Shown piece after piece: positions 32,716-42,000 of a DNA stretch of 64,000 bases. The notes under the pieces are model-generated. The model was not told where the DNA came from, made no database searches, and was given only the letters and a program-made list of their open reading frames with translations. Positions within the stretch are counted from its first letter, which is position 1; each line of letters begins with the position of its first letter. The position numbers and the translations under genes are program-made. The stretch covers positions 434,001-498,000 of the forward strand of contig NZ_JAHXBU010000094.1 of assembly GCF_020178975.1 (NCBI RefSeq). Direction: 5' to 3'. The stretch comes from Cesiribacter sp. SM1 (GTDB taxonomy: Bacteria > Bacteroidota > Bacteroidia > Cytophagales > Cyclobacteriaceae).

Positions 32716-35252
32716 TGACCTACAAAGAAAACAGCGTTAGCGAAGAATAATTTACCACTGTGCCAGAAGGCACGGAAAAGTGGGTTATCCACCATATAAA
32801 TAACCTCTCCCTGCCCTTTTTCCTCTACCCCAAACACAAGGGTATTTGCAAGCCTCTCCTGGGCTTGCTGACCCACAAAACCGCTTACAAGCGCGTTCTC
32901 TGAACGGATGGTACCAACATTCCAGCCACCTTTCAGGTAGTGGTAACTATCGGCATCGGTCTTTAAACTGAAGTACTCCTGATCATAACCAAATGCCAGG
33001 GGATGTGTAGGATCTAGCGTTACCCGGTAAATGCTACCGGCATTGTAGTTGCTGATGGCTTCGCGTTCGCTGTTGGCGTATACTTTCAGGCGCTCCTCCA
33101 TATTTTCCTCACCTTCTTTTTCTTCTTCAGCAGCCGCTTTTTTCCGCTCAATATTAAGCCCGTCACGTCCGGCAAAAGCATTAACAGCATCTCCCATCAG
33201 TATAAGTTTTCCACCGGCACGTACCCAGCCTATCAGCTGTTCGTGAACATCACTGGTAATGGTACCCGAGTAAGACCCCCCTGGCAGGATCAAAACATCG
33301 AACTTGTTGATGTCTACCCGATCCAGATAATTAGTACCCAGTACAGTGGCCGGGTAGCCAATCTGCTGATCAAAAAAGTGCCACACCTCTCCAAAAGATA
33401 GCGACGAAACACCCTCGCCCGATAGTACAGCTACCTTAGGGGCATCAATATAGCGGATGCTGGAAGAACCAAAATCTTTCCCCTCTGCTACAAAACCGGT
33501 ACCTACTGCCTGCAGTGGCCGCTCCCAATTACTTGCCGATTCTTTCACCAGAAAATCAAAACGCTCTCCCAGGTGCTGATTACCGGTGCGTGTAATAATA
33601 AGCGAGCCTCTGCCGTACTGCCTGCCATTGGTAGTGAAAGGCTCCAGGCTATAGCGCACTTTAATGCCCAGCCGCATCAGCTCTGCCAGAAAGCGGGTAT
33701 CTTCCAGGCTTTGCCACGGCAACACATAAGCATATGGTTTTTCTGCTGAAATGTTAAGCGCATAAGCCTTGCTATCGGAGGCCGGGCGTGTTGCAATAGG
33801 TTCGGCAGCTGCATAAGCCTCCAGCCCAAATACGTAGGGCAGCGACCATGCAGTAATATCGTAGGTTACAGAATCGCTTACCTGGGTGGTAGGATCCATC
33901 AGTACCTGCACCAGCACTGCCTTTGGCTGCCTTGCAGAGATCACCAGGTCGCCGGCATTGGTGCGGAAGCTGCTTTCGCGGCCATCGGCATAGCTCCAGC
34001 CACGGTAGGTGCGGGTAGCGGCAGCTTCGGCATACTGGATCTGATGAAGGTCCAGAAACTCTTTCAGGGCCTGGCGCTTATCGGGGGCATTCTGTGCCGG
34101 AACAAGGTAGCTCAGGTATTTACCCGGGGGGCGCTGGCTAGAAGTGCGAAAGAAACTCTCGAAGTTCCTGATCACCTCCTGCTGGTTGTTGGCCGTTGCC
34201 TCTATGGTAGACATACTGGTGGTGTAGTGGTGCAGGATGCGGTCGGTAAGGGTTAAGGTATCGTTCTCGCTGGTAATAATGCCCAGCCCGGCGCGGCCGG
34301 AACCGCCCTGCTCGTATGTCATGCCAATAGCGCCGTTAAAGGTGGGGTAGGTATCGCCATAGCTGGGGTAGAGCAGATCGAAACGCTCACGCGTAAAATA
34401 GAGCCAGCCGCTTTCATCGAAATAGCGGGTGTTGTTCAAGCCAATGGTAGTCTGGAATTCGCGCTGCCACTCGGTAATGTACTGGTGGTAGGGCTCAGCG
34501 GCAGGAGCAAAGTAGTAAGGCTCTTCCACACCCTGCTCATGAAAATCGGCATGGATGTGTGGCAGCCACTGGTTGTATACCTGCATACGCTGCCGGCTTT
34601 CGCGCTGCGTTTGCCAGGCCCAGTCGCGGTTCAGGTCAAAAAGATAATGGTTGGGCCGCCCACCGGGCCAGGGCTCCTGGTGTTCGCGTGCTTCGGGCTG
34701 CGCATTGTATTGCTCACCTACCACAGAATTGTACCAGTTTACATAACGGTCGCGCCCATCGGGGTTAACCGCCGGATCTATGATTACCACCACATTCTGG
34801 AGCCATTCTTCAACATTTTCATTCCTGGCCTCTACCAGGTCGTGCATCACAGCCATGGAGGCCTCTGTACTTACCGATTCGTTGCCATGCACGTTATAGC
34901 TAAGCCATACCAGTGCTACTGGCTCTTCTGCCTCTACCCGGCCCTCCAGTACGCCTGCACGCCGCAGGTTGTTCTGCCGTATGCTCTCTAAACGAGCCAG
35001 GTTTTCGGGGCTGCTGACAAAGGCCAGCATCAGTGGCCTTTGCTCATAGGTTGTGCCATAGGGCTGTAGTTGTACTTTATTGCTGTTCTCTGCCAGGTAC
35101 TCGAAATACTGTACTACCCTGTGGTGTGGTGTAAAGCGTGTACCCAGGGTGTAGCCTAGAAATTCATCTGGATTTTTAAGGTTCTGCTGTGCCAGCAAGG
35201 GGTTCATGAGACCTGCAAGGCACAGCACACATAGTGTAAAAATTTTCTTCAT
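32712..35252 (-). CDS. M14-family zinc carboxypeptidase with C-terminal GATase-like domain, exported
   Basis: The 846-residue protein (start at 35252; the frame is open to 35273) opens with a signal peptide ending LLAQ. The M14 peptidase domain covers about 45-350: the zinc motif HxxE in SYNVHGNESVSTEA (about 130), DLNRDWAWQTQRESR, and HADFHEQG with the second zinc His. The distal part (about 600-730, KVAVLSGEGVSSLSFGEVW, FDVLILPGGSYSGTI) resembles a class-I glutamine-amidotransferase-like fold, which usually serves as a non-catalytic module here. It probably trims peptides in the periplasm or outside the cell. Overlaps the downstream sialidase-fold gene by 4 bases. Confidence 0.85.
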   Translation of the reverse strand: MKKIFTLCVLCLAGLMNPLLAQQNLKNPDEFLGYTLGTRFTPHHRVVQYFEYLAENSNKVQLQPYGTTYEQRPLMLAFVSSPENLARLESIRQNNLRRAGVLEGRVEAEEPVALVWLSYNVHGNESVSTEASMAVMHDLVEARNENVEEWLQNVVVIIDPAVNPDGRDRYVNWYNSVVGEQYNAQPEAREHQEPWPGGRPNHYLFDLNRDWAWQTQRESRQRMQVYNQWLPHIHADFHEQGVEEPYYFAPAAEPYHQYITEWQREFQTTIGLNNTRYFDESGWLYFTRERFDLLYPSYGDTYPTFNGAIGMTYEQGGSGRAGLGIITSENDTLTLTDRILHHYTTSMSTIEATANNQQEVIRNFESFFRTSSQRPPGKYLSYLVPAQNAPDKRQALKEFLDLHQIQYAEAAATRTYRGWSYADGRESSFRTNAGDLVISARQPKAVLVQVLMDPTTQVSDSVTYDITAWSLPYVFGLEAYAAAEPIATRPASDSKAYALNISAEKPYAYVLPWQSLEDTRFLAELMRLGIKVRYSLEPFTTNGRQYGRGSLIITRTGNQHLGERFDFLVKESASNWERPLQAVGTGFVAEGKDFGSSSIRYIDAPKVAVLSGEGVSSLSFGEVWHFFDQQIGYPATVLGTNYLDRVDINKFDVLILPGGSYSGTITSDVHEQLIGWVRAGGKLILMGDAVNAFAGRDGLNIERKKAAAEEEKEGEENMEERLKVYANSEREAISNYNAGSIYRVTLDPTHPLAFGYDQEYFSLKTDADSYHYLKGGWNVGTIRSENALVSGFVGQQAQERLANTLVFGVEEKGQGEVIYMVDNPLFRAFWHSGKLFFANAVFFVGQ

Positions 35253-35328
35253 GTTTGATTTTATCAACTGCAAAAGCTACTGCTATTTTAAAGTTTACAC
35301 AATTATAATGACTTATGGCCTTAAAAAA

Positions 35329-36042
35329 CTACCAGGCTTTGAAAAGGAACAGATGGTGCCCTTCCGGACTTTCAAGTATTGCTTCTTCAGGCTCAGCGGT
35401 GGCAGCGGGTAAAATATGGGCTAACTTAAAACCTTTTTGCTGAAGCAGGCTAAGCTTTTCAGCAGCGTTGGCGTTAAACCAGGTTAGCGCCGGGCTCCGG
35501 AATGGATGCCCACAACTGCCTTTTTCATAGAGGCCAACCCTGAGCAGCGGGTGGCTCATGGTAAGCCAGCTGGATATGTCTCCCTCAGGTAATATTTTTT
35601 TAAAACCTACACTTTCCCAGAAGATTCTGTTCTCTTCCAGGTTATTTACTTCAAGGCTAATTTCATAAAAAGAGCCGCACAGGCTATGTCCTGTGGCAGG
35701 CTGTTTTGGAAAATCAAAATCTTTGAGACTTAGCCAGTAAACTGCTGTACCATCTGGCGCAACCACTCTTATTTTATTATCTTGAACCACAGTTTGTATG
35801 CCACTTAGCTGTAAAGCTGCTGCATGGCTGTCTATGGGTTGCTCTGTACAAAAAACAATGCCGGTGCGCCAGTCAGCTTCTGCCGGGCTTAGCTGAACCT
35901 GCAAATAGCCATCAGAATAAAGCCTGGTGTTAGCAATTAGGGGAGGATATAGCTCAGTAAAGCCTAAGTTTTCAAAAAAACCGGCAACAGCGGCACTGTC
36001 TTGTACTGGCAGGTTTACAATAAAATGATGGGCACGTGGCAT
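35329..36042 (-). CDS. VOC/glyoxalase superfamily protein with two tandem domains
   Basis: The 237-residue protein contains two beta-alpha-beta-beta-beta modules. The first begins MPRAHHFIVNLPVQDSAAVAGFFENLGF and the second at about residue 123 (FYEISLEVNNLEENRIFWESVGFKK), closing with AILESPEGHHLFLFKAW. This is the pattern of glyoxalase/bleomycin-resistance/dioxygenase proteins, which bind a metal or small molecule. The metal ligand set is incomplete by eye, so it may be a binding protein rather than an enzyme. It is a single gene, divergent from the WG-repeat gene. Confidence 0.75.
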   Translation of the reverse strand: MPRAHHFIVNLPVQDSAAVAGFFENLGFTELYPPLIANTRLYSDGYLQVQLSPAEADWRTGIVFCTEQPIDSHAAALQLSGIQTVVQDNKIRVVAPDGTAVYWLSLKDFDFPKQPATGHSLCGSFYEISLEVNNLEENRIFWESVGFKKILPEGDISSWLTMSHPLLRVGLYEKGSCGHPFRSPALTWFNANAAEKLSLLQQKGFKLAHILPAATAEPEEAILESPEGHHLFLFKAW

Positions 36043-36362
36043 AAAATTTTATGGCTTTTTTTGAACAGGTTAATTTACTTATTCTCTCTGTAAAGCCTCT
36101 GTTTTTTCTGCAATCGTACTTTTAAATTGAAATTAATGAACCTCTAAAGGAAAGACTCCGTTAAAAATTTTAGTACGCAAGTAAGATATTTTTGAATTTT
36201 CAAATATTTTTTTGAATTTTACGTATTAACAGGCGGGTAGTCTGCTCTGAGTGCTTTAAGCAAAGAAGAGTTGGCTGTTTTCCTGTTAACGTTGTAGATG
36301 TATAGCATGATTATTGTGTCTGGAATACTTTTAAATCCAGACTTAGCTTCAGTTTAGCCTGA
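36043..36362. other. 320-base divergent promoter region
   Basis: A/T-rich and non-coding, between the divergent VOC and WG-repeat genes, so it should carry promoters for both. It holds two copies of TTTTTGAATTTT near 36190-36225 and a 7-bp hairpin (GTCTGGA 36318-36324 / TCCAGAC 36336-36342) shortly before the WG-repeat ATG. No consensus promoter could be fixed. Confidence 0.5.
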
Positions 36363-37448
36363 ATGACCTCCAGAGTTATTAAAAACATGTGGCTCCGGCT
36401 TATGGCCGTAGGAATGATACTGTTACTGTTCACAGTAGCTGTTTCTGCCCAACAATTGTACCCCATGCGCAAATATGACAAGTGGGGCTATATCGATGAA
36501 TCCGGTCAGTGGATCATTAAACCGCAGTACCAGATGGCGATGGATTTTCATGATGGCCTTGCCATGGTGAAAGATACCTACCAGGGCGGTGAGGTATGGG
36601 ATTTCATTAATGAGAAAGGGCAGAAGGTTATTCAGTCCGAATACTTTGGCTTTGGTACCTTTATCAAGCTGTATGATTACAAAGTATCCGTTCAGCCGCA
36701 CGATCATTTTTCAGAAGGCCTGGTGCCTGTAACCATCCAGATCCTGGATCCTACCTATAAGGGTGCCGGTATTAGCGGCTTTCTTAATAAAGAAGGGCAG
36801 CTTGAGCTTTACGGGTATTACGATAAGGTATATAATTTTTCTGAAGGACTTGCCCGCATAGAAAAAGGCGGCAAGGTTGGCTATATTAACCGAAATGGCG
36901 ATTACGCTATTAAGCCAATCTTTAGCGGAGGCGGAGCTTTTGCCAACGGCTTAGCCCCTGCACTGGATGAAGCCACCGGTAAATGGGGCTATATCGACAA
37001 GAAAGGCAATTTTGTCATTCAGCCGCAGTTCAGCAAGGCACGTGAGTTCTCCCAGGGTGTGGCCGCGGTATGGAAAGATTTTAAATGGGGCTATATTATG
37101 CCCGATGGTTCCGTAGCAGTACCAATGCAGTTTCGCTCTGCCGATTCTTTCTCCAATGGGTACGCCTTTGTTACTACTGAAAATGATGCTTTTTTCATTG
37201 ACAGGCACGGTAAGAAGGTATTCGACAATGAACTTTACACCAAGCTTTGCCATACGCGCTCTTTTACCAATGGAGCTGCGCTGATGTCTGTTTCTCCTGA
37301 AAACAGGGGCTGCAACAGCTACAGACTGGCAGAAGAGGTAATTCTGGAAGATACTAACCTGCTGATGTACCTTAATACTGATGGCAAAGTGATATACCGC
37401 CAGGAACTGGAAGAGTACTATACCATCAATAAAATACGGCGGCCTTAG
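36363..37448 (+). CDS. WG-repeat exported protein
   Basis: A 361-residue protein with a signal peptide (VGMILLLFTVAVSAQQ) and about six WG-type beta repeats: KWGYIDESGQWIIKPQY, GFLNKEGQLELYGYY, VGYINRNGDYAIKPIF, WGYIDKKGNFVIQPQF, WGYIMPDGSVAVPMQF and AFFIDRHGKKVFDN. Such proteins form repeat-built beta structures of unknown function, often at the cell envelope in Bacteroidota. The ATG at 36363 is used; an internal ATG at 36387 (MWLRLM) is an equally good signal-peptide start. Confidence 0.88.
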   Translation: MTSRVIKNMWLRLMAVGMILLLFTVAVSAQQLYPMRKYDKWGYIDESGQWIIKPQYQMAMDFHDGLAMVKDTYQGGEVWDFINEKGQKVIQSEYFGFGTFIKLYDYKVSVQPHDHFSEGLVPVTIQILDPTYKGAGISGFLNKEGQLELYGYYDKVYNFSEGLARIEKGGKVGYINRNGDYAIKPIFSGGGAFANGLAPALDEATGKWGYIDKKGNFVIQPQFSKAREFSQGVAAVWKDFKWGYIMPDGSVAVPMQFRSADSFSNGYAFVTTENDAFFIDRHGKKVFDNELYTKLCHTRSFTNGAALMSVSPENRGCNSYRLAEEVILEDTNLLMYLNTDGKVIYRQELEEYYTINKIRRP

Positions 37449-37504
37449 TTGTAATGTGGATAAACGGCATTTATCCCCAAATTTTAAGGCCTTTGCATAC
37501 AAAA

Positions 37505-37530
37505 ACAGCCATGGAGAGCTCCATGGCTGT
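37505..37530 (+). terminator. intrinsic terminator after the WG-repeat gene
   Basis: ACAGCCATGGA (37505-37515) pairs with TCCATGGCTGT (37520-37530) around GAGC, followed by TCTTATTTTT. As on the left allow some use for the opposing 37642-38022 gene too. Confidence 0.85.
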
Positions 37531-37641
37531 TCTTATTTTTAGAGTTATCAACTTATCAACCTATAGCAGTTCATGAGTTACAGGAATGATGCTTCATGAA
37601 CCTATCCGAATTATGCAGCGCATCTGCAGAAAAGGCAGTTG

Positions 37642-38022
37642 TTAAGCCACCGGAGGCTTTTGTGGAGGTGGAGGTGTAGTGGTGTTCCTGTCCAGTGGCA
37701 CATTTTCACGTTCACGCGCTGGCACAGGACCACGCGCAGTTAAAGGCGGTGTGGTTGTAGTACCTGCTGTTTGTGCTGCATTCTCCTGGGCCTCCTCATG
37801 ATAGAGGTTCTTCAGCAGGTCTATTGCCCTGGCTTTGTCTTCTACTGCTACAAAAACTTCAGCAGCATAATCCGGAGCGGCTGCTACCCAGCCGGCATCT
37901 AAACTTTCCTGCATGTGATTTCGCACCAGGGATGCAATTTGGTTCTGGGCCAGAAAATCGTGAACGGTATCGGCCTCTACAGTCGATCCCTGAAATATAG
38001 AAATGTTACTTTTATCTTCCAT
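37642..38022 (-). CDS. DUF2007-like small protein with Pro/Thr-rich tail
   Basis: With the start at 38022 (MEDKSNISIFQG) the protein has 126 residues. The first ~75 residues resemble DUF2007 (putative signal-transducing protein): FQGSTVEADTVHDFLAQNQIASLVRN, VFVAVEDKARAIDLLKNL. The tail is low complexity and Pro/Thr-rich (TTTTPPLTARGPVP, TTTPPPPQKPPVA). The frame is open to 38124, but the extra 34 residues do not look like a signal or domain. It lies 131 bases after the acyl-CoA synthetase gene (stop 38154 is in its 5' region), same strand. Function unknown. Confidence 0.72.
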   Translation of the reverse strand: MEDKSNISIFQGSTVEADTVHDFLAQNQIASLVRNHMQESLDAGWVAAAPDYAAEVFVAVEDKARAIDLLKNLYHEEAQENAAQTAGTTTTPPLTARGPVPARERENVPLDRNTTTPPPPQKPPVA

Positions 38023-38153
38023 TTTGCCGTATTTATGTTTTGAAATGTTTTTAGAGACAGGTATAGTATTAACGGCAAAGTATCTGAGGAGTTTTAGCAT
38101 TCTACCCTCTGCCAGAGGCCACAAGCCTGCAGGCAGCGAAGGTTTAAGAGCTA

Positions 38154-39962
38154 TTATTCAGTAATAAACATTTCTTTCTCTGATGCATCTGCCTGGTTTT
38201 CTTCGTAAATGCTGCGCACCAGCAGCTCGTAGTCTTCCAGAATACGGCGACGCTTTAATTTAAGCGTTGGCGTTAACTCTCCGCTTTCCACACTCCAGGG
38301 TTCTGCTATCAGCCTGAACTGCTTTATCTTTTCCCACTGGCCAAAATTTTTGTTGTACTTATCCAGTTCACGCTGAAATTTATCGATTACCTCTGGTGAC
38401 TTGATTATGTAGGCATCTGAGGTGTACTTAATGCCATTATGAAGACACCAGTCACGCAGGGCAACAAAATCAGGCACAATCAGGGCTGCAGGAAAACGCT
38501 GGCCCTCTCCCACCACCATTACCTGTTCTATTACCTTCGATTCTTTTAGTTTGTTTTCCAGTACCTGCGGGGCAATGTATTTGCCTCCGGAGGTTTTGAA
38601 CATTTCTTTTTTACGGTCAGTAATGCGCAGGTAACGATTATCCTTTAGTTCTCCCACATCGCCGGTATGGAACCAGCCTTCAGCATCTATTACCTCTGCA
38701 GTAAGATCCGGCCTGTTGTAATAGCCCTTCATGATGTTGGGGCCCTTTACCAGGATCTCACCATCTTCTGCTATTTTTACCTCTACCCCTTCCAGCAGCT
38801 CTCCTACATAGCCAATCTGCACCCTGCTGGCATCGTTGCGGGTAAAGCTTATACCAGGTGAGGTTTCCGTTAGCCCGTAGGCCTCACAAACAGGAATGCC
38901 TGCTGCCCAGAAGATCCTGGCCAGGCGCGGTTGCAGGGCTGCAGCTCCGGAAACAACCATTTTTACATTGCCTCCCAGGGCTTCGCGCCATTTGTTGAAG
39001 ATAATCTTATTGGCCAGCTTAAGCTGAAAGTTATACCAGCTGCCGGCATCTGCTGCAGGATCATGCCTTTTACCCAGCCCCAGTGCCCAGAAGAAAAGAG
39101 TCTTTTTGATGCCCGATAGCCCCGATCCTTTCGCCACAATTTTGGAGTACACCTTCTCCAGCAAACGTGGCACCGTGGTGAACACATGTGGCTTTACCTC
39201 CTTCAGGTTATCGCCAATGGTTTCCATGCTTTCGGCATAGTAAATGCTGGCACCAACATTTAAGTAGGCATAGATGGCCGTACGTTCAAAGATATGGCAA
39301 ATGGGCAGAAAGCTTAGTATGCGCATATCAGGACCAATATCCGGAAACAGATCTGCAACCGATTGCGTGTTGCTAAGAATATTTTTATGCGTTAACATCA
39401 CCCCTTTTGGGGTTCCGGTAGTGCCAGAGGTGTAAATGATGGTTAACAAATCTTCCGCATCTACTGCTGCTTTAAGCGGTACCAGCTGATTTGTATCTTC
39501 ATTTTTGCCTTCTTTCAAAATATCCTTCCAGGAGGCTGCGCCGGGTACACTATCGAAAGTATATATTTTTATGGCATTCGGTAAGCCTGCTGCTGCATTA
39601 CTGGCTTTCCTGTACAGTTCCTCATCGGCCACAAAGGCCATTTTAACACCGGAATCCTTAAATATAAACCTGAATTCATTTTCTGATATGGTAGGATACA
39701 TCGGTACACTTACGGCACCCAGCTGTTGCAAACCAAAATCTATAAAATTCCACTCAGGCCGGTTTGGAGAAATGATTGCTACATGATCTCCCTTTTCTAT
39801 GCCCCGCTTACGCAGGCCTATGCTCATCTGGTCTACAATGCGTGCTACATCTTCTGTACTGTAGCTTACCCACTGCCCATTTTGTTTGTAGGCTACCGCA
39901 TCAGGTTTTGGAAACTCTTTAAGCTGTTGTGTAATTAAATCAAACAGGCGGCTGGGGATCAT
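38154..39962 (-). CDS. fadD: long-chain fatty-acid--CoA ligase (AMP-forming)
   Basis: A 602-residue ANL-superfamily enzyme. Motifs: the P-loop TIIYTSGTTGTPKGVMLTH (about residue 175), CHIFERTAIYAYL, AYGLTETSPGIS (about 366), the TGDVGEL motif and the A8-type ITDRKKEMFKTSGGKYIAPQ (about 450) with a C-terminal lysine region. The LTH and FERTAIY patterns are those of bacterial long-chain acyl-CoA synthetases of the FAA1/FadD15 type. It activates fatty acids to acyl-CoA via acyl-AMP, at the cytoplasmic membrane. The chain-length preference cannot be set. Confidence 0.9.
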   Translation of the reverse strand: MIPSRLFDLITQQLKEFPKPDAVAYKQNGQWVSYSTEDVARIVDQMSIGLRKRGIEKGDHVAIISPNRPEWNFIDFGLQQLGAVSVPMYPTISENEFRFIFKDSGVKMAFVADEELYRKASNAAAGLPNAIKIYTFDSVPGAASWKDILKEGKNEDTNQLVPLKAAVDAEDLLTIIYTSGTTGTPKGVMLTHKNILSNTQSVADLFPDIGPDMRILSFLPICHIFERTAIYAYLNVGASIYYAESMETIGDNLKEVKPHVFTTVPRLLEKVYSKIVAKGSGLSGIKKTLFFWALGLGKRHDPAADAGSWYNFQLKLANKIIFNKWREALGGNVKMVVSGAAALQPRLARIFWAAGIPVCEAYGLTETSPGISFTRNDASRVQIGYVGELLEGVEVKIAEDGEILVKGPNIMKGYYNRPDLTAEVIDAEGWFHTGDVGELKDNRYLRITDRKKEMFKTSGGKYIAPQVLENKLKESKVIEQVMVVGEGQRFPAALIVPDFVALRDWCLHNGIKYTSDAYIIKSPEVIDKFQRELDKYNKNFGQWEKIKQFRLIAEPWSVESGELTPTLKLKRRRILEDYELLVRSIYEENQADASEKEMFITE

Positions 39963-40066
39963 TATTTTTATGTTATCTATATTATGTTAAAAATTTACAC
40001 ATTTTTATGATATGTTCAAAGCCAAATATGATTCATCTCTAGTTTTGAACAACTATGATTTTTAAT

Positions 40067-40102
40067 AAAAAAGGCTCTGGAAGTAAATCCAGAGCCTTTT
40101 TT
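40067..40102 (-). terminator. terminator after the TPR gene
   Basis: AAAAAAGGCTCTGG (40067-40080) pairs with CCAGAGCCTTTTTT (40089-40102), a 14-bp stem with an 8-base loop, 69 bases after the end of the 40171-42000 gene. A and T runs make it usable on both strands. Confidence 0.85.
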
Positions 40103-40122
40103 ATGTTGATAAACACCCTTGT

Positions 40123-40145
40123 AAAATCCGGAATGGGTCGTGTTT
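40123..40145. repeat. degenerate copy of the 23-bp inverted-repeat arm
   Basis: These 23 bases (AAAATCCGGAATGGGTCGTGTTT, positions only partly conserved) match 18 of 23 bases of the arm at 27981-28003 in the same orientation. It lies between the TPR stop and its terminator. It may be a remnant of the same repeat family. Confidence 0.4.
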
Positions 40146-40170
40146 AAACTGAATGGATGATCAGCTCAGT

Positions 40171-42000
40171 TTAATTGGCAAAATCTCCTCTGAGGGTTCT
40201 GAATCGCTTTCTGGCCTCTGCAACATACACACTGCCCGGAAAACGTTTCAGGAATTCTGTATACTGCGTTTTGGCCGTTTCATGATCCTGCAGGTATTCT
40301 TCATAAAGCCTGGCCCGAAGGAACCAGGCATCATCGGCCAGAATATCAGAAGACCAGTTATCCACCAGGAGGTTTAGCTTATCAACAGCCTGCTGAAATT
40401 CTCCCAGTTCTACATAGATATTTGCCTGCCTGTAAAGTATGTCGTCGGTAAGACTGTGGTTTGCATACTCCTTTAGCATGGCATCCAGTTCCTCCAGAGC
40501 CTCTTTTTTCTTGTTCTGAAAGAGTAACAGCTCTGAGTTGGCATACCGCTGCATCGGGAGGTCTACGGAGTCTAAATAACTATTGTTTTTGATTAACTGG
40601 CTTAAGGCCATGGCATCATTGGCAATTTCGCGGGTGGTAGCTTCTTTTAAAACATCCAGGTGCCCCTGTGCCAGTCCAAACTCCCCTTTGAAATAAGAAA
40701 GCCTGGCATTACGTAATTTGGCTTCATATCCCAAAGGATCATCCTTAAAAGCCTTCTCTACCTGTGAGTATAGCAGCGTTGCCTCCCAGGGCTCTGCAGT
40801 AAGCAAATAGATATCTCCCAGTGCCATTTTGCTCTGGCCTCTTAAACGGGCAGGGGTACGCGGGTTCTGGATCAGCATGTTCAGGATCTCGGTAGCTTTT
40901 GCCTTCTCATCGAGGTAAAAGGCATAGAGCATGGCCATGCTGTTTTGTGCATCAATGGCTGTAGGGTTATTCTCTGCTTCGTTTACCAGCTGTTGATAAT
41001 CATGGATCAGCTTGCGAATTTCAAGCGTATCTACCGGGTAGGTTGTTTTTACCAGCTGTTCTCTTGATAAAATAAGGTAGCGGCGCGCCAGGTAGTGTTC
41101 TGGTAATTCCGGAAAAGCCGTGTTAACATATTCAAAAATCTTGATGGCTCCTGCATAATCCTTGTTCTCCAGCGCTATCTGCCCTATTTCCATCAGCTGC
41201 TCCGGACCATCCTTAAAGCGCTTTTGCAGCGCTCTTGCCTGTACAAATGCTCCGTAGAAATTCTTTTGCTGCAGGTGCAGCCATATTAGCAGATCAGAGA
41301 ACTGCCTGTTTCCAGGCTCCTGCTGTACTCTTTCAAAAAGCAGTGCCTCAAAGGCCTGCAGATCTTCTGGTTCTGTCAGGGCGTTCTGCAGCATATTCTT
41401 TGCCTGCTGCATTCTGCTGGGCTGCTGGCGAATGTAGCGAAAGTACTCTTCGAACATCTGATTTTGCTGGCCAAGCAAATTATAAAGCACTGCCATTTGC
41501 AGCGAATAAGACTCATCAGGGTTTGGCTGTACCTCACGTGCCCGCTCATAGGTGCGCAGCGCCTTCTCATATAAGCGGTTTGCCATAAGCTGCTGCGCTA
41601 CGGTATGCGTCTTAAAGTTATTCTTTGCAGCAGCCTCTATGATTTCATTATAAAGCTTGTCTGCTTTTTTGGTTTCGCCCTGCTGTGCATATACCTGCGC
41701 CAGATCCAGCTGAAAGCGCTCAGCATTAGCCCTGTTACGGATAAGACGCTGCAGGTAACGCTCAGCTGCCCTGAAATCTTCCTGGTTTATCAACAGGTTC
41801 AGGTAATTGTTGTGAATAAGTGCAACGTTAGCTTCATCATCTGCAAGCTCATCGTAAAGCTGTCGTGCTTTGGCTAAATCACCACGCTGAAAATATTCAT
41901 CGGCCAGTTGTATATCCTGCCTGTCCTGTGCCCAGCTGATGATGGGCAAAAACATAACCAGCAGTAGCAAAAATTTCTTACGCCAGGTACTTATACACAT
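40171..42000 (-). CDS. TPR-repeat exported protein
   Basis: A 609-residue protein with a signal peptide (FLLLLVMFLPIISWAQ). Tetratricopeptide repeats run through most of it: ADEYFQRGDLAKARQLYDEL (about 33-52), AERFQLDLAQVYAQQGETKKADKLY, ALRTYERAREVQPNP, and near the end ANIYVELGEFQQAVDKLN and AKTQYTEFLKRFPGS. Such proteins are scaffolds in periplasmic or outer-membrane assemblies, for example gliding/secretion or cell-division machinery in Bacteroidota. No partner is adjacent. The gene follows the DnaA-box-rich spacer and ends at a strong terminator. Confidence 0.88.
   Translation of the reverse strand: MCISTWRKKFLLLLVMFLPIISWAQDRQDIQLADEYFQRGDLAKARQLYDELADDEANVALIHNNYLNLLINQEDFRAAERYLQRLIRNRANAERFQLDLAQVYAQQGETKKADKLYNEIIEAAAKNNFKTHTVAQQLMANRLYEKALRTYERAREVQPNPDESYSLQMAVLYNLLGQQNQMFEEYFRYIRQQPSRMQQAKNMLQNALTEPEDLQAFEALLFERVQQEPGNRQFSDLLIWLHLQQKNFYGAFVQARALQKRFKDGPEQLMEIGQIALENKDYAGAIKIFEYVNTAFPELPEHYLARRYLILSREQLVKTTYPVDTLEIRKLIHDYQQLVNEAENNPTAIDAQNSMAMLYAFYLDEKAKATEILNMLIQNPRTPARLRGQSKMALGDIYLLTAEPWEATLLYSQVEKAFKDDPLGYEAKLRNARLSYFKGEFGLAQGHLDVLKEATTREIANDAMALSQLIKNNSYLDSVDLPMQRYANSELLLFQNKKKEALEELDAMLKEYANHSLTDDILYRQANIYVELGEFQQAVDKLNLLVDNWSSDILADDAWFLRARLYEEYLQDHETAKTQYTEFLKRFPGSVYVAEARKRFRTLRGDFAN

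Noticed and set aside
36025-36042. CACGTG cores in other places (for example near 36030, 41535, 61415)
   Set aside because: They lack the flanking GTTYCACGTGRAAC bases and are not counted as parS sites.
37546-37565. TTATCAAC repeats after the WG-repeat gene terminator
   Set aside because: Two DnaA-like matches only, both with mismatches; not enough for an origin.
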